From positions 5,704,001 through 5,768,000 of the forward strand of contig NZ_CP025546.1 in the NCBI RefSeq assembly GCF_003614435.1: 64,000 bases of DNA. The letters run 5' to 3'. The DNA is from Mycobacterium paragordonae (lineage in GTDB: Bacteria > Actinomycetota > Actinomycetes > Mycobacteriales > Mycobacteriaceae). Under the pieces are notes generated by a model that did not search any database, had not been told where the DNA came from, and was given only the letters and a program-made list of their open reading frames with translations. The translations under genes were made by a program, and so were the position numbers. This document shows positions 10,085-18,161 of this stretch, in pieces. Positions within the stretch are counted from its first letter, which is position 1, and each line of letters starts with the position of its first letter.

Positions 10085-10699
10085 ATGCCGACTGCAACCA
10101 CCGCAGCGAAGCCACCACGCGTCACCAAGCGCCGCGCCGAAACCCGTGCCCGACTCATGGAGGCGGCGTTCCGGGTGTTCGCCGAAAAGGGCTACGGCCA
10201 CGTGACCATCGAGGACGTCTGCGAAGCCGCCGGCTACACCCGGGGCGCGTTCTATTCGCAGTTCGAGAGCCTGGAAGAGTTGTTCTTCCTCCTGTACGAC
10301 GAGTGGGCCGGCCGCACCGCGGAGCAGGTACGCGCCGCGATGGAGGGTGCCGATGCGGTTGTCGACCTGCCCGGAGTTGTGGAGCGGATCGTCGACACGC
10401 TGCTCCTCGAACGCGACTGGCTGCTGATCAAATTCGACTTCCTGCTGTATTCCGCCCGCAACCCCGAGCTCGCCCACCGCTGGGAAGTCCACCGAGCGCA
10501 GCTGCGCAAAGTGATCGAGGAACGACTGATCGCCAGCGGCATCGGCTTCCACAAGGCGATCGACAACGTGACCGACACGGCCCGCGCCATCATCGCGGCC
10601 TACGACGGGGTCAGTGTCCAGCTGCTGCTCGACAGCGACCAGGCCGCGGCACGCGCCTGGCTCACTCAACTGATGAACGTCGTGCTGACTCGCGACTGA
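10085..10699 (+). CDS. TetR-family regulator (tandem paralogue 2)
   Basis: A 204-residue TetR protein, a close paralogue of the preceding gene. The HTH is in residues 17-62 (ARLMEAAFRVFAEKGYG, then DVCEAAGYTRGAFYSQFES). The ligand domain includes LLLERDWLLIKFDFL. It sits 101 bases after paralogue 1 and 95 bases before the flavin dehydrogenase, with its own inverted repeat upstream, so it may be transcribed separately. The two recognition helices are nearly identical, implying overlapping operator specificity. Confidence 0.9.
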   Translation: MPTATTAAKPPRVTKRRAETRARLMEAAFRVFAEKGYGHVTIEDVCEAAGYTRGAFYSQFESLEELFFLLYDEWAGRTAEQVRAAMEGADAVVDLPGVVERIVDTLLLERDWLLIKFDFLLYSARNPELAHRWEVHRAQLRKVIEERLIASGIGFHKAIDNVTDTARAIIAAYDGVSVQLLLDSDQAAARAWLTQLMNVVLTRD

Positions 10700-10736
10700 C
10701 CGTCCGTAACGCCCCTTCCGATGCGTACTTGCATAT

Positions 10737-10752
10737 GATACATTCATGTATC
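10737..10752. promoter_or_regulatory. 16-base palindrome upstream of flavin dehydrogenase
   Basis: GATACAT-TC-ATGTATC with perfect 7-base arms. It lies 42 bases before the dehydrogenase ATG, in the position of a promoter. It shares the GATAC/GTATC core with the sites before the two tandem TetR genes, so a common regulator is plausible. Confidence 0.7.
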
Positions 10753-10794
10753 TAATGTGTTGGTGAGTCTGTTGGCGCACAGAAGGGCTGTCTC

Positions 10795-12465
10795 ATGGAC
10801 GCTGATGTCATCGTTGTCGGTGCGGGTCTGGCCGGGCTGGTCGCTACCCACGAACTGACCCGCCGCGGCAAGAAGGTCGCGGTGGTCGATCAGGAGAACG
10901 AGGCCAATCTCGGCGGGCAGGCCTTTTGGTCTTTCGGCGGCCTCTTTCTGGTCGATACCCCCGAGCAGCGGGTGCTGGGGATCAAAGACTCTCTCGAGCT
11001 GGCCTGGAATGACTGGTCCGGCAGCGCGGCATTCGATCGCCTCGACGATGAGGACGTGTGGGCGGCCAAATGGGCCCGTTCTTACGTGGAGTTCGCCGCC
11101 GGCGAGAAGCGGTCCTACCTGACCGACCTCGGCATCAGGTTCATGCCGACAGTGGGGTGGGCCGAGCGAGGTGACCTGCGTGCCGACGGGCACGGCAACT
11201 CGGTGCCGCGCTTCCACGTTGCGTGGGGAACGGGCACCGGAGTGGTTGAGCCCTTTGTGAATTCGGCCCTGGATGCCGCACAGGACAATCAGGTGACGTT
11301 CCACCACCGCCACCGCGTGGATGAATTGGTGTTCACCGACGGCGCGGTCACCGGCATCAAAGGGACGGTGCTGGCGCCCGACGATGCGGTGCGGGGCGCC
11401 CCGTCCAACCGCGACGCGGTCGGCGAATTCGAGTTGTCGGCCCAGGCCGTGATCATCACTACCGGCGGGATCGGCGGCAATCACGAGATGGTGCGGCGGT
11501 ACTGGCCGGATCGGATGGGCACCCCGCCGTCGTCCATGATCACCGGCGTCCCCGAATATGTCGACGGGCGCATGCTCGACATCGCCCACGACAGCGGGGT
11601 CCGTCTGGTCAACCGCGACCGCATGTGGCACTACACCGAGGGCGTCAAGAACTGGGACCCGATCTGGCCCAAGCACGCCATCCGCATCATCCCCGGCCCG
11701 TCGTCCATGTGGTTCGACGCGCTGGGCCGCCGGCTGCCGGCGCCGTTCCTGCCCGGCTACGACACCCTGGGCACGCTGAAGTATCTGCGCACCAACCCCG
11801 AGATCGCGAAGTACGACTACTCCTGGTACGTGCTGACCCAAAAGATCATCAAGAAGGAGTTCGCCCTGTCGGGGTCGGAACAGAATCCCGACATCACCGG
11901 CAAGAGCCTGATGAAAGTCCTGCAGCAGCGCATCTTCAACAAAGACGCGACGGGTCCGGTCGAGGCGTTCAAGGCGCGCGGCGCCGACTTCGTGATCGCG
12001 GACAACCTCGAAGACCTCGTCGCAAAGATGAACGCCCTGACCGACGAACCCCTGCTGGACCCGGCCGGAATCCGTGCCCAGATCGAGTCCCGCGATCTGC
12101 AGGTCGCCAACCCGTTCTGCAAGGACGTTCAGGTGCAGGGCATCCGCAATGCCCGGCGCGCGCTGGGCGATCGACTGGGCCGGGTTGCGGCGCCGCACCG
12201 CATTCTGGACCCCAAAGCCGGACCGCTGATCGCGGCCAAACTGCACATCCTGACGCGAAAGACGTTGGGCGGCATACAGACTGACTTGTCCTCCCGCGCC
12301 ATGGGCAACGACGGCCAAACCATCCCGGGCCTGTACGCGGCCGGGGAGGTCGCCGGATTCGGCGGCGGTGGCGTGCACGGATACAACGCGCTGGAGGGGA
12401 CGTTACTGGGCGGTTGCATCTTCTCCGGTCGGGCCGCCGGCCGCGGCGCCGCGGACGACCTCTGA
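10795..12465 (+). CDS. FAD-binding dehydrogenase (KstD/fumarate-reductase-like, Rv0785 type)
   Basis: A 556-residue flavoprotein with an N-terminal GxGxxG (VGAGLAGLVA, residues 7-16), the FAD-contact segment LGGQAFWSFGGLF, and the C-terminal FAD motif GLYAAGEVAGFGGGGVHGYNALEG. The layout is that of the succinate dehydrogenase/fumarate reductase flavoprotein and 3-ketosteroid-1-dehydrogenase superfamily. It most resembles the Mtb Rv0785-type "FAD-binding dehydrogenase". Steroid substrates are only a family-level guess. The palindrome just upstream and the adjacent tandem TetR genes suggest inducible expression. A long antisense open frame across it is a GC-bias artefact. Confidence 0.85.
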   Translation: MDADVIVVGAGLAGLVATHELTRRGKKVAVVDQENEANLGGQAFWSFGGLFLVDTPEQRVLGIKDSLELAWNDWSGSAAFDRLDDEDVWAAKWARSYVEFAAGEKRSYLTDLGIRFMPTVGWAERGDLRADGHGNSVPRFHVAWGTGTGVVEPFVNSALDAAQDNQVTFHHRHRVDELVFTDGAVTGIKGTVLAPDDAVRGAPSNRDAVGEFELSAQAVIITTGGIGGNHEMVRRYWPDRMGTPPSSMITGVPEYVDGRMLDIAHDSGVRLVNRDRMWHYTEGVKNWDPIWPKHAIRIIPGPSSMWFDALGRRLPAPFLPGYDTLGTLKYLRTNPEIAKYDYSWYVLTQKIIKKEFALSGSEQNPDITGKSLMKVLQQRIFNKDATGPVEAFKARGADFVIADNLEDLVAKMNALTDEPLLDPAGIRAQIESRDLQVANPFCKDVQVQGIRNARRALGDRLGRVAAPHRILDPKAGPLIAAKLHILTRKTLGGIQTDLSSRAMGNDGQTIPGLYAAGEVAGFGGGGVHGYNALEGTLLGGCIFSGRAAGRGAADDL

Positions 12466-12517
12466 CCCTCGCGAGCGCCTCCCACCGCCGTAGCGCTCAA
12501 TCAGGCAAGATAGGCGC

Positions 12518-13219
12518 ATGGACACTGGTGTGAACTCACCTCGGGTCTTGGTGGTCGATGACGACTCCGATGTGCTCGCCTCCCTGGAACGCGGTCTGCG
12601 GCTGTCCGGATTCGAGGTGTCCACCGCGGTCGACGGTGCCGAGGCCCTGCGCAGCGCCACCGAGACCCGGCCTGACGCGATCGTGCTCGACATCAATATG
12701 CCCGTGCTGGACGGTGTCAGCGTGGTGACGGCGCTGCGAGCCATGGACAACGACGTGCCGGTCTGTGTGCTGAGTGCCCGCAGCTCGGTCGACGACCGGG
12801 TTGCGGGGCTCGAAGCCGGCGCCGACGACTACCTGGTCAAGCCTTTCGTGCTGGCCGAACTGGTGGCGCGGGTGCGCGCCCTGCTGCGCCGGCGCGGCGC
12901 CACCGCCTCGACGTCCTCGGAAACCATCACGGTGGGTCCGCTGGAAGTGGACATCCCCGGCCGGCGCGCCCGTGTCAACGGCGTCGACGTGGACCTGACC
13001 AAGCGGGAGTTCGACCTGCTCGCCGTGCTCGCTGAGCACAAGACGGCGGTGTTGTCCCGCGCGCAACTGCTCGAACTGGTGTGGGGCTACGACTTCGCCG
13101 CCGACACCAACGTCGTCGACGTCTTCATCGGGTACCTGCGGCGCAAGCTGGAGGCCAACGGCGGCCCCCGGCTCCTGCACACCGTCCGTGGAGTCGGTTT
13201 CGTGCTCAGGATGCAATGA
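12518..13219 (+). CDS. prrA: PrrA, OmpR-type response regulator
   Basis: A 233-residue two-domain response regulator almost identical to Mtb PrrA (Rv0903c) as I recall it. The receiver domain (about residues 9-120) has the acidic pocket DDD at 14-16, the phospho-acceptor Asp58 in VLDINMP, and the conserved Lys in YLVKPF. The C-terminal winged helix (about 135-233) includes [16 protein letters not shown] and [14 protein letters not shown]. It forms a two-component system with PrrB, which starts 16 bases downstream. In Mtb PrrA is essential and linked to adaptation inside macrophages and to nitrogen and redox state; those roles are literature, not visible here. Confidence 0.97.
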   Translation: MDTGVNSPRVLVVDDDSDVLASLERGLRLSGFEVSTAVDGAEALRSATETRPDAIVLDINMPVLDGVSVVTALRAMDNDVPVCVLSARSSVDDRVAGLEAGADDYLVKPFVLAELVARVRALLRRRGATASTSSETITVGPLEVDIPGRRARVNGVDVDLTKREFDLLAVLAEHKTAVLSRAQLLELVWGYDFAADTNVVDVFIGYLRRKLEANGGPRLLHTVRGVGFVLRMQ

Positions 13220-13235
13220 GCGCGGTAGGTGCCCG

Positions 13236-14585
13236 ATGGTGGCAGTGAACATCCTGTCGCGAATCTTCGCCCGCACACCTTCGCTGCGGACTCGGGTGGT
13301 GGTCGCGACGGTGATCGGGGCTGCCATTCCGGTGCTGATCGTCGGCGCGGTGGTCTGGGTGGGCATCACCAAGGACCGCAAGGAAAGGCTGGACCGCCGC
13401 CTGGACGAAGCGGCCGGATTCGCAATCCCGTTCGTGCCCCGCGGGCTGGACGAGATACCGCGATCCCCCAATGACCAGGACGCGCTGATCACCGTGCGCC
13501 GGGGCAGCGTGATCAAGTCGAACTCCGACATCAATCTGCCGAAGTTGCAGGCCGACTACGCCGACACGTTCATCCACGGGGTGCGCTACCGGGTGCGCAC
13601 GGTCGAGATCCCGGGCCCGGAGCCGACCTCGGTCGCGGTCGCCGCGACGTATGACGCCACCTACGCCGAAACCAACAATCTGCATCGACGGGTGCTGTTG
13701 ATCTGTACCTTGGCCATCGGTGCGGCGGCCGTATTCGCTTGGCTGCTGGCCGCTTTCGCGGTGCGACCGTTCAAACAACTCGCCGAGCAGACTCGGTCGA
13801 TCGATGCGGGTGACGAGGCCCCGAGGGTTGAAGTGCACGGTGCGAGCGAAGCCGTGGAGATCGCCGAAGCCATGCGGGGGATGCTGCAGCGCATCTGGAA
13901 CGAGCAGAACCGGACCCAGGAGGCGCTGGCCTCGGCTCGCGACTTCGCGGCGGTGTCCTCCCACGAACTGCGTACCCCGCTGACTGCGATGCGGACCAAC
14001 CTCGAGGTGCTGGCCACCCTCGATCTGCCCGACGACCAACGCAAAGAAGTGCTCAGCGACGTGATCCGCACCCAGTCGCGGATCGAGGCCACGCTGAGCG
14101 CACTCGAGCGATTGGCACAGGGCGAACTGTCCACCTCGGATGATCACGTGCCGGTCGACATCACCGACCTGCTGGACCGCGCCGCCCACGACGCCACCCG
14201 CATCTACCCCGATCTCGATGTCTCCCTGGTGCCCTCGCCGACGTGCATCATCGTCGGGATGCCGGCCGGGTTGCGGCTGGCCGTCGACAACGCCATCGCC
14301 AACGCCGTCAAACACGGCGGCGCCACCCATGTCCAACTGTCCGCGGTCAGCTCGCGGGCCGGAGTCGAGATCGCCATTGATGACGACGGCAGTGGGGTGC
14401 CGGAGCAAGAGCGCCAGGTGGTGTTCGAGCGGTTCTCCCGGGGCTCGACGGCGTCGCATTCGGGCTCGGGCCTCGGGCTGGCTCTGGTCGCGCAGCAGGC
14501 ACACCTGCACGGCGGAACGGCGTCGCTGGAAAGCAGTCCGCTGGGTGGGGCACGCCTGGTGCTGCGTCTTCCCGGACCGAGCTAG
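13236..14585 (+). CDS. prrB: PrrB, sensor histidine kinase
   Basis: An inner-membrane histidine kinase. Two transmembrane segments flank a short periplasmic domain: one near VVVATVIGAAIPVLIVGAVVW and one at LLICTLAIGAAAVFAWLLAAF. A HAMP region, the dimerisation/phosphotransfer motif SSHELRTPLTAM, the N box DNAIANAVKHGG, and the G boxes DDDGSGVP and SGSGLGLALV follow. I chose the ATG preceded by GGTAGGTG; a GTG nine bases later would give exactly the 446-residue Mtb length and is the alternative. It ends 3 bases before the convergent arfC stop. Confidence 0.95.
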   Translation: MVAVNILSRIFARTPSLRTRVVVATVIGAAIPVLIVGAVVWVGITKDRKERLDRRLDEAAGFAIPFVPRGLDEIPRSPNDQDALITVRRGSVIKSNSDINLPKLQADYADTFIHGVRYRVRTVEIPGPEPTSVAVAATYDATYAETNNLHRRVLLICTLAIGAAAVFAWLLAAFAVRPFKQLAEQTRSIDAGDEAPRVEVHGASEAVEIAEAMRGMLQRIWNEQNRTQEALASARDFAAVSSHELRTPLTAMRTNLEVLATLDLPDDQRKEVLSDVIRTQSRIEATLSALERLAQGELSTSDDHVPVDITDLLDRAAHDATRIYPDLDVSLVPSPTCIIVGMPAGLRLAVDNAIANAVKHGGATHVQLSAVSSRAGVEIAIDDDGSGVPEQERQVVFERFSRGSTASHSGSGLGLALVAQQAHLHGGTASLESSPLGGARLVLRLPGPS

Positions 14586-14588
14586 CAG

Positions 14589-15317
14589 CTAGCTTTTAAG
14601 CGCGCTGTTGCGCCACGGCGTGAAGAACGCCCGGGCGGCGAATTCCTGGTCCTGGAACCAGACCTGGGCCTCGGTGTCCTCGTAGCACTCGTCGTCCGGC
14701 GTGTAGAACAGCCGGGAATCCATGCGCCCCTTGATTGTCCAACCTTCCGGTCCGCTGCCGTCGAGGTTGGCGCGCATGGACCCCGGGCCGTAGGGCGCGT
14801 ACGGCATCAGTGGCAGCACGATGGTCTCCGCCTCGCTGCCGACTGGAATCTTCTCCGTCACAGCATCTTTCGGAACGGGCCGGCGCCTGGGCGCGGCACC
14901 TTTCGGCCTCGCTTTCTTGGCGGCGGCAGTCTTCTTCACCGGCCTCTTGCGTGCGACCGGAATCCGCTCCGTCGCAGGGTCTTTGGCAACGGGGATTCGT
15001 TCCGTCACCGCGTCGCCGGAGGTGCGCTTTCTCGGCGGCGCCTTGGAGACGGCCTTCTTCTTCGCCGGCCCTGGTTTGGCTTTGGCGACCGGTAGTTTTT
15101 TCGTTGGCGCTTCGGCCGCAGGGGTTTTCATCGCCGGCTCGGGCTTGGGGCGCGGTCTGGGTTCAGCAGGAGGTCTGGGTTCAGGGAGAGGTCTGGGTTC
15201 AGCGAGAACCCAGGCCGGCATCTGGGCTCGGGCGGGCCGGGCCATCAGCGTGAACGTCAACACCATGCCCAGTCCGAACGACACGGCGACCATCCACCAG
15301 TGCACGTGGGCGATCAC
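14589..15317 (-). CDS. arfC: ArfC-like membrane-anchored protein with Lys/Pro/Ala-rich linker
   Basis: About 242 residues, starting at a GTG that overlaps the arfB stop (GTGA). One N-terminal membrane segment (VAVSFGLGMVLTFTLMARP) is followed by a low-complexity linker of Pro-Arg, Pro-Lys and Ala-Lys repeats containing repeated TERIPVA-type units. A conserved C-terminal domain follows (YAPYGPGSMRANLDGSGPEG, then AQVWFQDQEFAARAFFTPWRNS). That terminal domain matches Mtb ArfC (Rv0901); the linker here is longer. The arf operon has been linked in Mtb to ammonia release and growth at acid pH. The linker is basic while that of ArfB is strongly acidic, so the two could interact electrostatically; this is inference. 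Confidence 0.85.
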   Translation of the reverse strand: MIAHVHWWMVAVSFGLGMVLTFTLMARPARAQMPAWVLAEPRPLPEPRPPAEPRPRPKPEPAMKTPAAEAPTKKLPVAKAKPGPAKKKAVSKAPPRKRTSGDAVTERIPVAKDPATERIPVARKRPVKKTAAAKKARPKGAAPRRRPVPKDAVTEKIPVGSEAETIVLPLMPYAPYGPGSMRANLDGSGPEGWTIKGRMDSRLFYTPDDECYEDTEAQVWFQDQEFAARAFFTPWRNSALKS

Positions 15318-16750
15318 CGCTTGACTCCGATTCCCGGCCATTGGGACGGGGGACCCGGCCATTGGGGCTGCCGCAGTTCGGGCTCGGGCTCCTCGGACTC
15401 GTCTCTCTCGACAGCGCCGGGGCCTGGCCATTGCGAGGCGGGCCCCGGCCAATGTGACTGCGACAGCTCGGGTTCTGGTTCCGACGACTCGGCACCCTGG
15501 GGCTCGGGCTCAGGTTCCGGTTCGGGCTCAGGGTCCGGTTCGGGCTCGGGTTCCGGTTCGGGCTGGGGTTCTTCGGCAACCGGCTGCACAGTCTCCCGCT
15601 CAGTCGTCTGCGTACCGGGCCACTGCGACGCGGGTCCCGGCCACTGCGGCTGCGACAACGCCGGCTCGGGGTCGGACGACTCAGCAACCTCGGGTTCGGG
15701 TTCGGGTTCAGGCTCGGGCTCGGGTCCGGGTTCTGGCTCGGGGACTTCGGCAACCGGCTCGACAATCTCCGGCTCGACAATCTGCGGGCCTGGCCACTGC
15801 GGCTGCGATACCTCGGGTTGCGACGCCTCGGCAACTTCGGGCTCTGGTTCGGGCTCTGGTTCTGGTTCGGGAACTTCGGCAACCATCTCCGGCTCGACGA
15901 TCTCCGGCTCGACGATCTGCGGGCCGGGCCACTGCGGCTGCGATGTCCCAGGTTCTTCTGACGCCCCGGCGGCCTCGGCCTCCGGTTCTGGGTCGGCGAC
16001 CGGCTCCGCAATCTCCTCGATGTTCTCGGGTTCCGATGCCACGGCAACCGCGGCCTCGAGCTCGGGTTCGGGTTCGGGTTCCGGTTCAGAGGCAACCTCT
16101 GCGACCGGCTCCGCTATCTCCGGCTCATCCGTCTGCGGTTCGGGCGGCAGCGGCGACTCAGAGTCGGATTCAGGCGCCTCGGCTTCGAGTTCCGGCTCTG
16201 GCTCTTCCTCGGCTTCGAGTTCTGGCTCTGCGGCTTCGGCGATCGGCTCCTCGACCGCCGGGTCGGCGGGCGCACTCTCCGCCACCTCGGCAACCTCGGA
16301 CTCCGGCGCCACGGACTCCACGGGCTCGGGCTCGGCCACGGACTCCACGGACTCCGGCTCCGGCTCGGTCTCGGGCTCCGGCTCCGGATCCGGCTCGGAC
16401 TCGGGCTCGGACTCCGATGCCTCAGCAACCTCAGCCGCCGGCTGAACCGACTCCGGCCACAGCAGCTGCTCGAATGTCTCGGCCGCCTCACCGTCAGCAG
16501 CCGCCTCAGCCGAGGCCACCGCGGCCCCGGTCCACGACGGCTGCGACAACTCGCCGTCAGCCACGGCCTCAGCTGTTGCCCGCGGGTCGGCAACCTCGGG
16601 CACCGGTCCCGAAACAGGCTCGGGCACAACTTCTTTCGGAGTCCGCACCGGTTTATCGGCCTTGATCAGCAACGAGGCGATCCCGTAGGCGACGGCCGAC
16701 CCGGCCACAAAAGCAGCCAGGTAGACCAACCACTGGATCAGAAACCCCAT
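15314..16750 (-). CDS. arfB: ArfB-like membrane protein with giant acidic Pro-Glu/WPG repeat tail
   Basis: About 478 residues, from the ATG giving MGFLIQWLVYLAAF, which matches the start of the ~50-residue Mtb ArfB (Rv0900). An AGGAGAG RBS lies in the 13 bases after arfA. Residues 5-28 are the single membrane segment. The rest, absent from Mtb ArfB, is an acidic low-complexity tail: runs of Pro-Glu, segments of the type QIVEPEIVEP, and toward the C-terminus at least eight WPG units (often SQPQWPGP or SQWPG) separated by PEPEPE tracts. The frame is open throughout and ends exactly in the GTGA overlap with arfC, so it is not a frameshift artefact. The tail is probably extended in or across the periplasm. 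Confidence 0.85.
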   Translation of the reverse strand: MGFLIQWLVYLAAFVAGSAVAYGIASLLIKADKPVRTPKEVVPEPVSGPVPEVADPRATAEAVADGELSQPSWTGAAVASAEAAADGEAAETFEQLLWPESVQPAAEVAEASESEPESEPDPEPEPETEPEPESVESVAEPEPVESVAPESEVAEVAESAPADPAVEEPIAEAAEPELEAEEEPEPELEAEAPESDSESPLPPEPQTDEPEIAEPVAEVASEPEPEPEPELEAAVAVASEPENIEEIAEPVADPEPEAEAAGASEEPGTSQPQWPGPQIVEPEIVEPEMVAEVPEPEPEPEPEPEVAEASQPEVSQPQWPGPQIVEPEIVEPVAEVPEPEPGPEPEPEPEPEPEVAESSDPEPALSQPQWPGPASQWPGTQTTERETVQPVAEEPQPEPEPEPEPDPEPEPEPEPEPQGAESSEPEPELSQSHWPGPASQWPGPGAVERDESEEPEPELRQPQWPGPPSQWPGIGVKR

Positions 16751-16763
16751 GCCTGATTCTCTC

Positions 16764-17798
16764 CTAGCTGACCACGAGCTCGGCGCGACGGTTCTTCGCA
16801 CGACCCTCAGCCGTGTCATTACTGGCTATCGGATTCGCCGAGCCAAGACCCTTGGCGGTGACGCGATCGCGCGCGACTCCATTCGCAATGAGGTACTCGG
16901 CGACGGCGGTGGCCCGCTGAACGCTCAGCGGAATGTTGATGCCTTCAGCGCTGGCGTTGTCCGTGTATCCATTGACCGTGACGCGTGCGGCCGGGCAGGC
17001 CTTGAGTTGATCGGCCACCCGGATCAGGATCTGGTTGTCGTCCGGGGTGAGGCTCACGCCGTCGGCGCCGAAGGCCAGTGGACCTCCCGTCATCTTGTTG
17101 AGGACCGCCTGCAGGTCTTTGCACGCCCCAGGCCCGGGAGGGGGAACCGGGGTCGCCGCCTGCGGCGCATTCGGCGTGATCTGGCCCCTGGCCACGATCG
17201 TGTTGGCGACGTTGACGCCGGGCCAGGCGCCGACCACTGCACGCTCGACGGCGTCCTTCTGGTCCGGCGATGCGGTGCCGCCCAGCGTGACGGTGTCTTT
17301 CTCGATTTTCAGCGTGAAGTCGGGGATTGCCGCGCCCGCGGTGAAGACCGGGTCTGCGTTGGTGAAGTCAAGGGTGTGCACGAGCGGGTCGACATGGATC
17401 TGGTCGATGACAGTGACGCCGGGCGGCGTAAGCGCTTTCAGCGACTTCATCAGCGCCGCCTTGGCGTTGTCGTCCGGGAAGTCACCGATCAGCGTGATGT
17501 TGTTGCCGCTGCGGCTGATCGTGAGCAGCGACAGAGCCAGGCTCGGGCCGCTGGGGATATTGGTCGAACCGGCCGGCGCAGCCGTGAGTGTCGGCAGATC
17601 GCCGGTCGGCCCGTTGACGCCCAGGGGCCGCTCGTACGCGCCGTATCCGATGATGGCCAACAGAAGCGGGATTACCGCGACACCGATCAACCAGGGTCGG
17701 CCGGGGCGTTGCCGGCGGAATTTCGGGGTCCGCTCAGCCTGGTCGATGTCACGCGGGGGCGCGGGTGCTTCGTCCACCCCCACCTCTGGACCCACCAT
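16764..17798 (-). CDS. arfA: ArfA/OmpATb, OmpA-family protein with BON domain
   Basis: A 344-residue protein matching Mtb OmpATb (Rv0899). Its parts are an N-terminal cytoplasmic stretch, one membrane helix ([21 protein letters not shown], about residues 34-54), a BON-type region (about 75-200), and a C-terminal OmpA/MotB peptidoglycan-binding domain with [12 protein letters not shown] and NRRAELVVS. It is the first gene of arfABC, divergent from the DUF2630 gene across about 96 bases. In Mtb it was first described as an acid-induced porin and later as part of an ammonia-release system. Which view holds here is not decidable from sequence. Confidence 0.93.
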   Translation of the reverse strand: MVGPEVGVDEAPAPPRDIDQAERTPKFRRQRPGRPWLIGVAVIPLLLAIIGYGAYERPLGVNGPTGDLPTLTAAPAGSTNIPSGPSLALSLLTISRSGNNITLIGDFPDDNAKAALMKSLKALTPPGVTVIDQIHVDPLVHTLDFTNADPVFTAGAAIPDFTLKIEKDTVTLGGTASPDQKDAVERAVVGAWPGVNVANTIVARGQITPNAPQAATPVPPPGPGACKDLQAVLNKMTGGPLAFGADGVSLTPDDNQILIRVADQLKACPAARVTVNGYTDNASAEGINIPLSVQRATAVAEYLIANGVARDRVTAKGLGSANPIASNDTAEGRAKNRRAELVVS

Positions 17799-17894
17799 CG
17801 CTCCTCACTCAACCGCCGTTGTTCGCGCTTCCAGGCGATATGAGCCTACCGAGTCCACATACGATACCGAGGGAACGTGGGGCAGACTGATGCC

Positions 17895-18158
17895 ATGGCC
17901 AACGGAAACAACCCGACGGACCGCGACGCCCTGGCACACATCCGTGACCTGGTCGCCCAGGAGAAGGCCCTGCGTGAGCAGGTGCAGCACGGTGAAATCT
18001 CGACCGACGAGGAACACGACCGGTTGCGCCGGCTCGAAGTCGAACTCGATCAGTGCTGGGATCTGCTGCGGCAGCGCCGGGCCCTGCGCGAAACCGGCGG
18101 CGACCCGCGTGAAGCCGCTGTGCGTCCGGCCGACGAGGTCGAGGGTTACCTCAATTAG
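17895..18158 (+). CDS. DUF2630 family small protein (Rv0898c-like)
   Basis: An 87-residue soluble, highly charged helical protein. The core AHIRDLVAQEKALREQVQHG is followed by a second amphipathic helix with DRLRRLEVELDQCWDLLRQR, giving a two-helix coiled-coil look. I chose the internal ATG (MANGNNPTD), which gives the same 87-residue length as Mtb Rv0898c. The following oxidoreductase starts 3 bases after its stop. Function unknown. Confidence 0.88.
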   Translation: MANGNNPTDRDALAHIRDLVAQEKALREQVQHGEISTDEEHDRLRRLEVELDQCWDLLRQRRALRETGGDPREAAVRPADEVEGYLN

Positions 18159-18161
18159 CGC

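Noticed and set aside
10744..12378. 544-codon minus-strand open frame opposite the flavin dehydrogenase
   Set aside because: No recognisable domain; the plus strand encodes a clear FAD enzyme. Typical high-GC antisense frame.
7442..12465. Mobile genomic island with insertion sequence
   Set aside because: No transposase, integrase, flanking direct repeat or tRNA target could be seen.
15300..16445. Long plus-strand open frame rich in Gly-Ser opposite arfB
   Set aside because: It is the antisense shadow of the Pro-Glu repeats of arfB; the minus strand has the RBS, the family start and exact overlaps with arfA/arfC neighbours.
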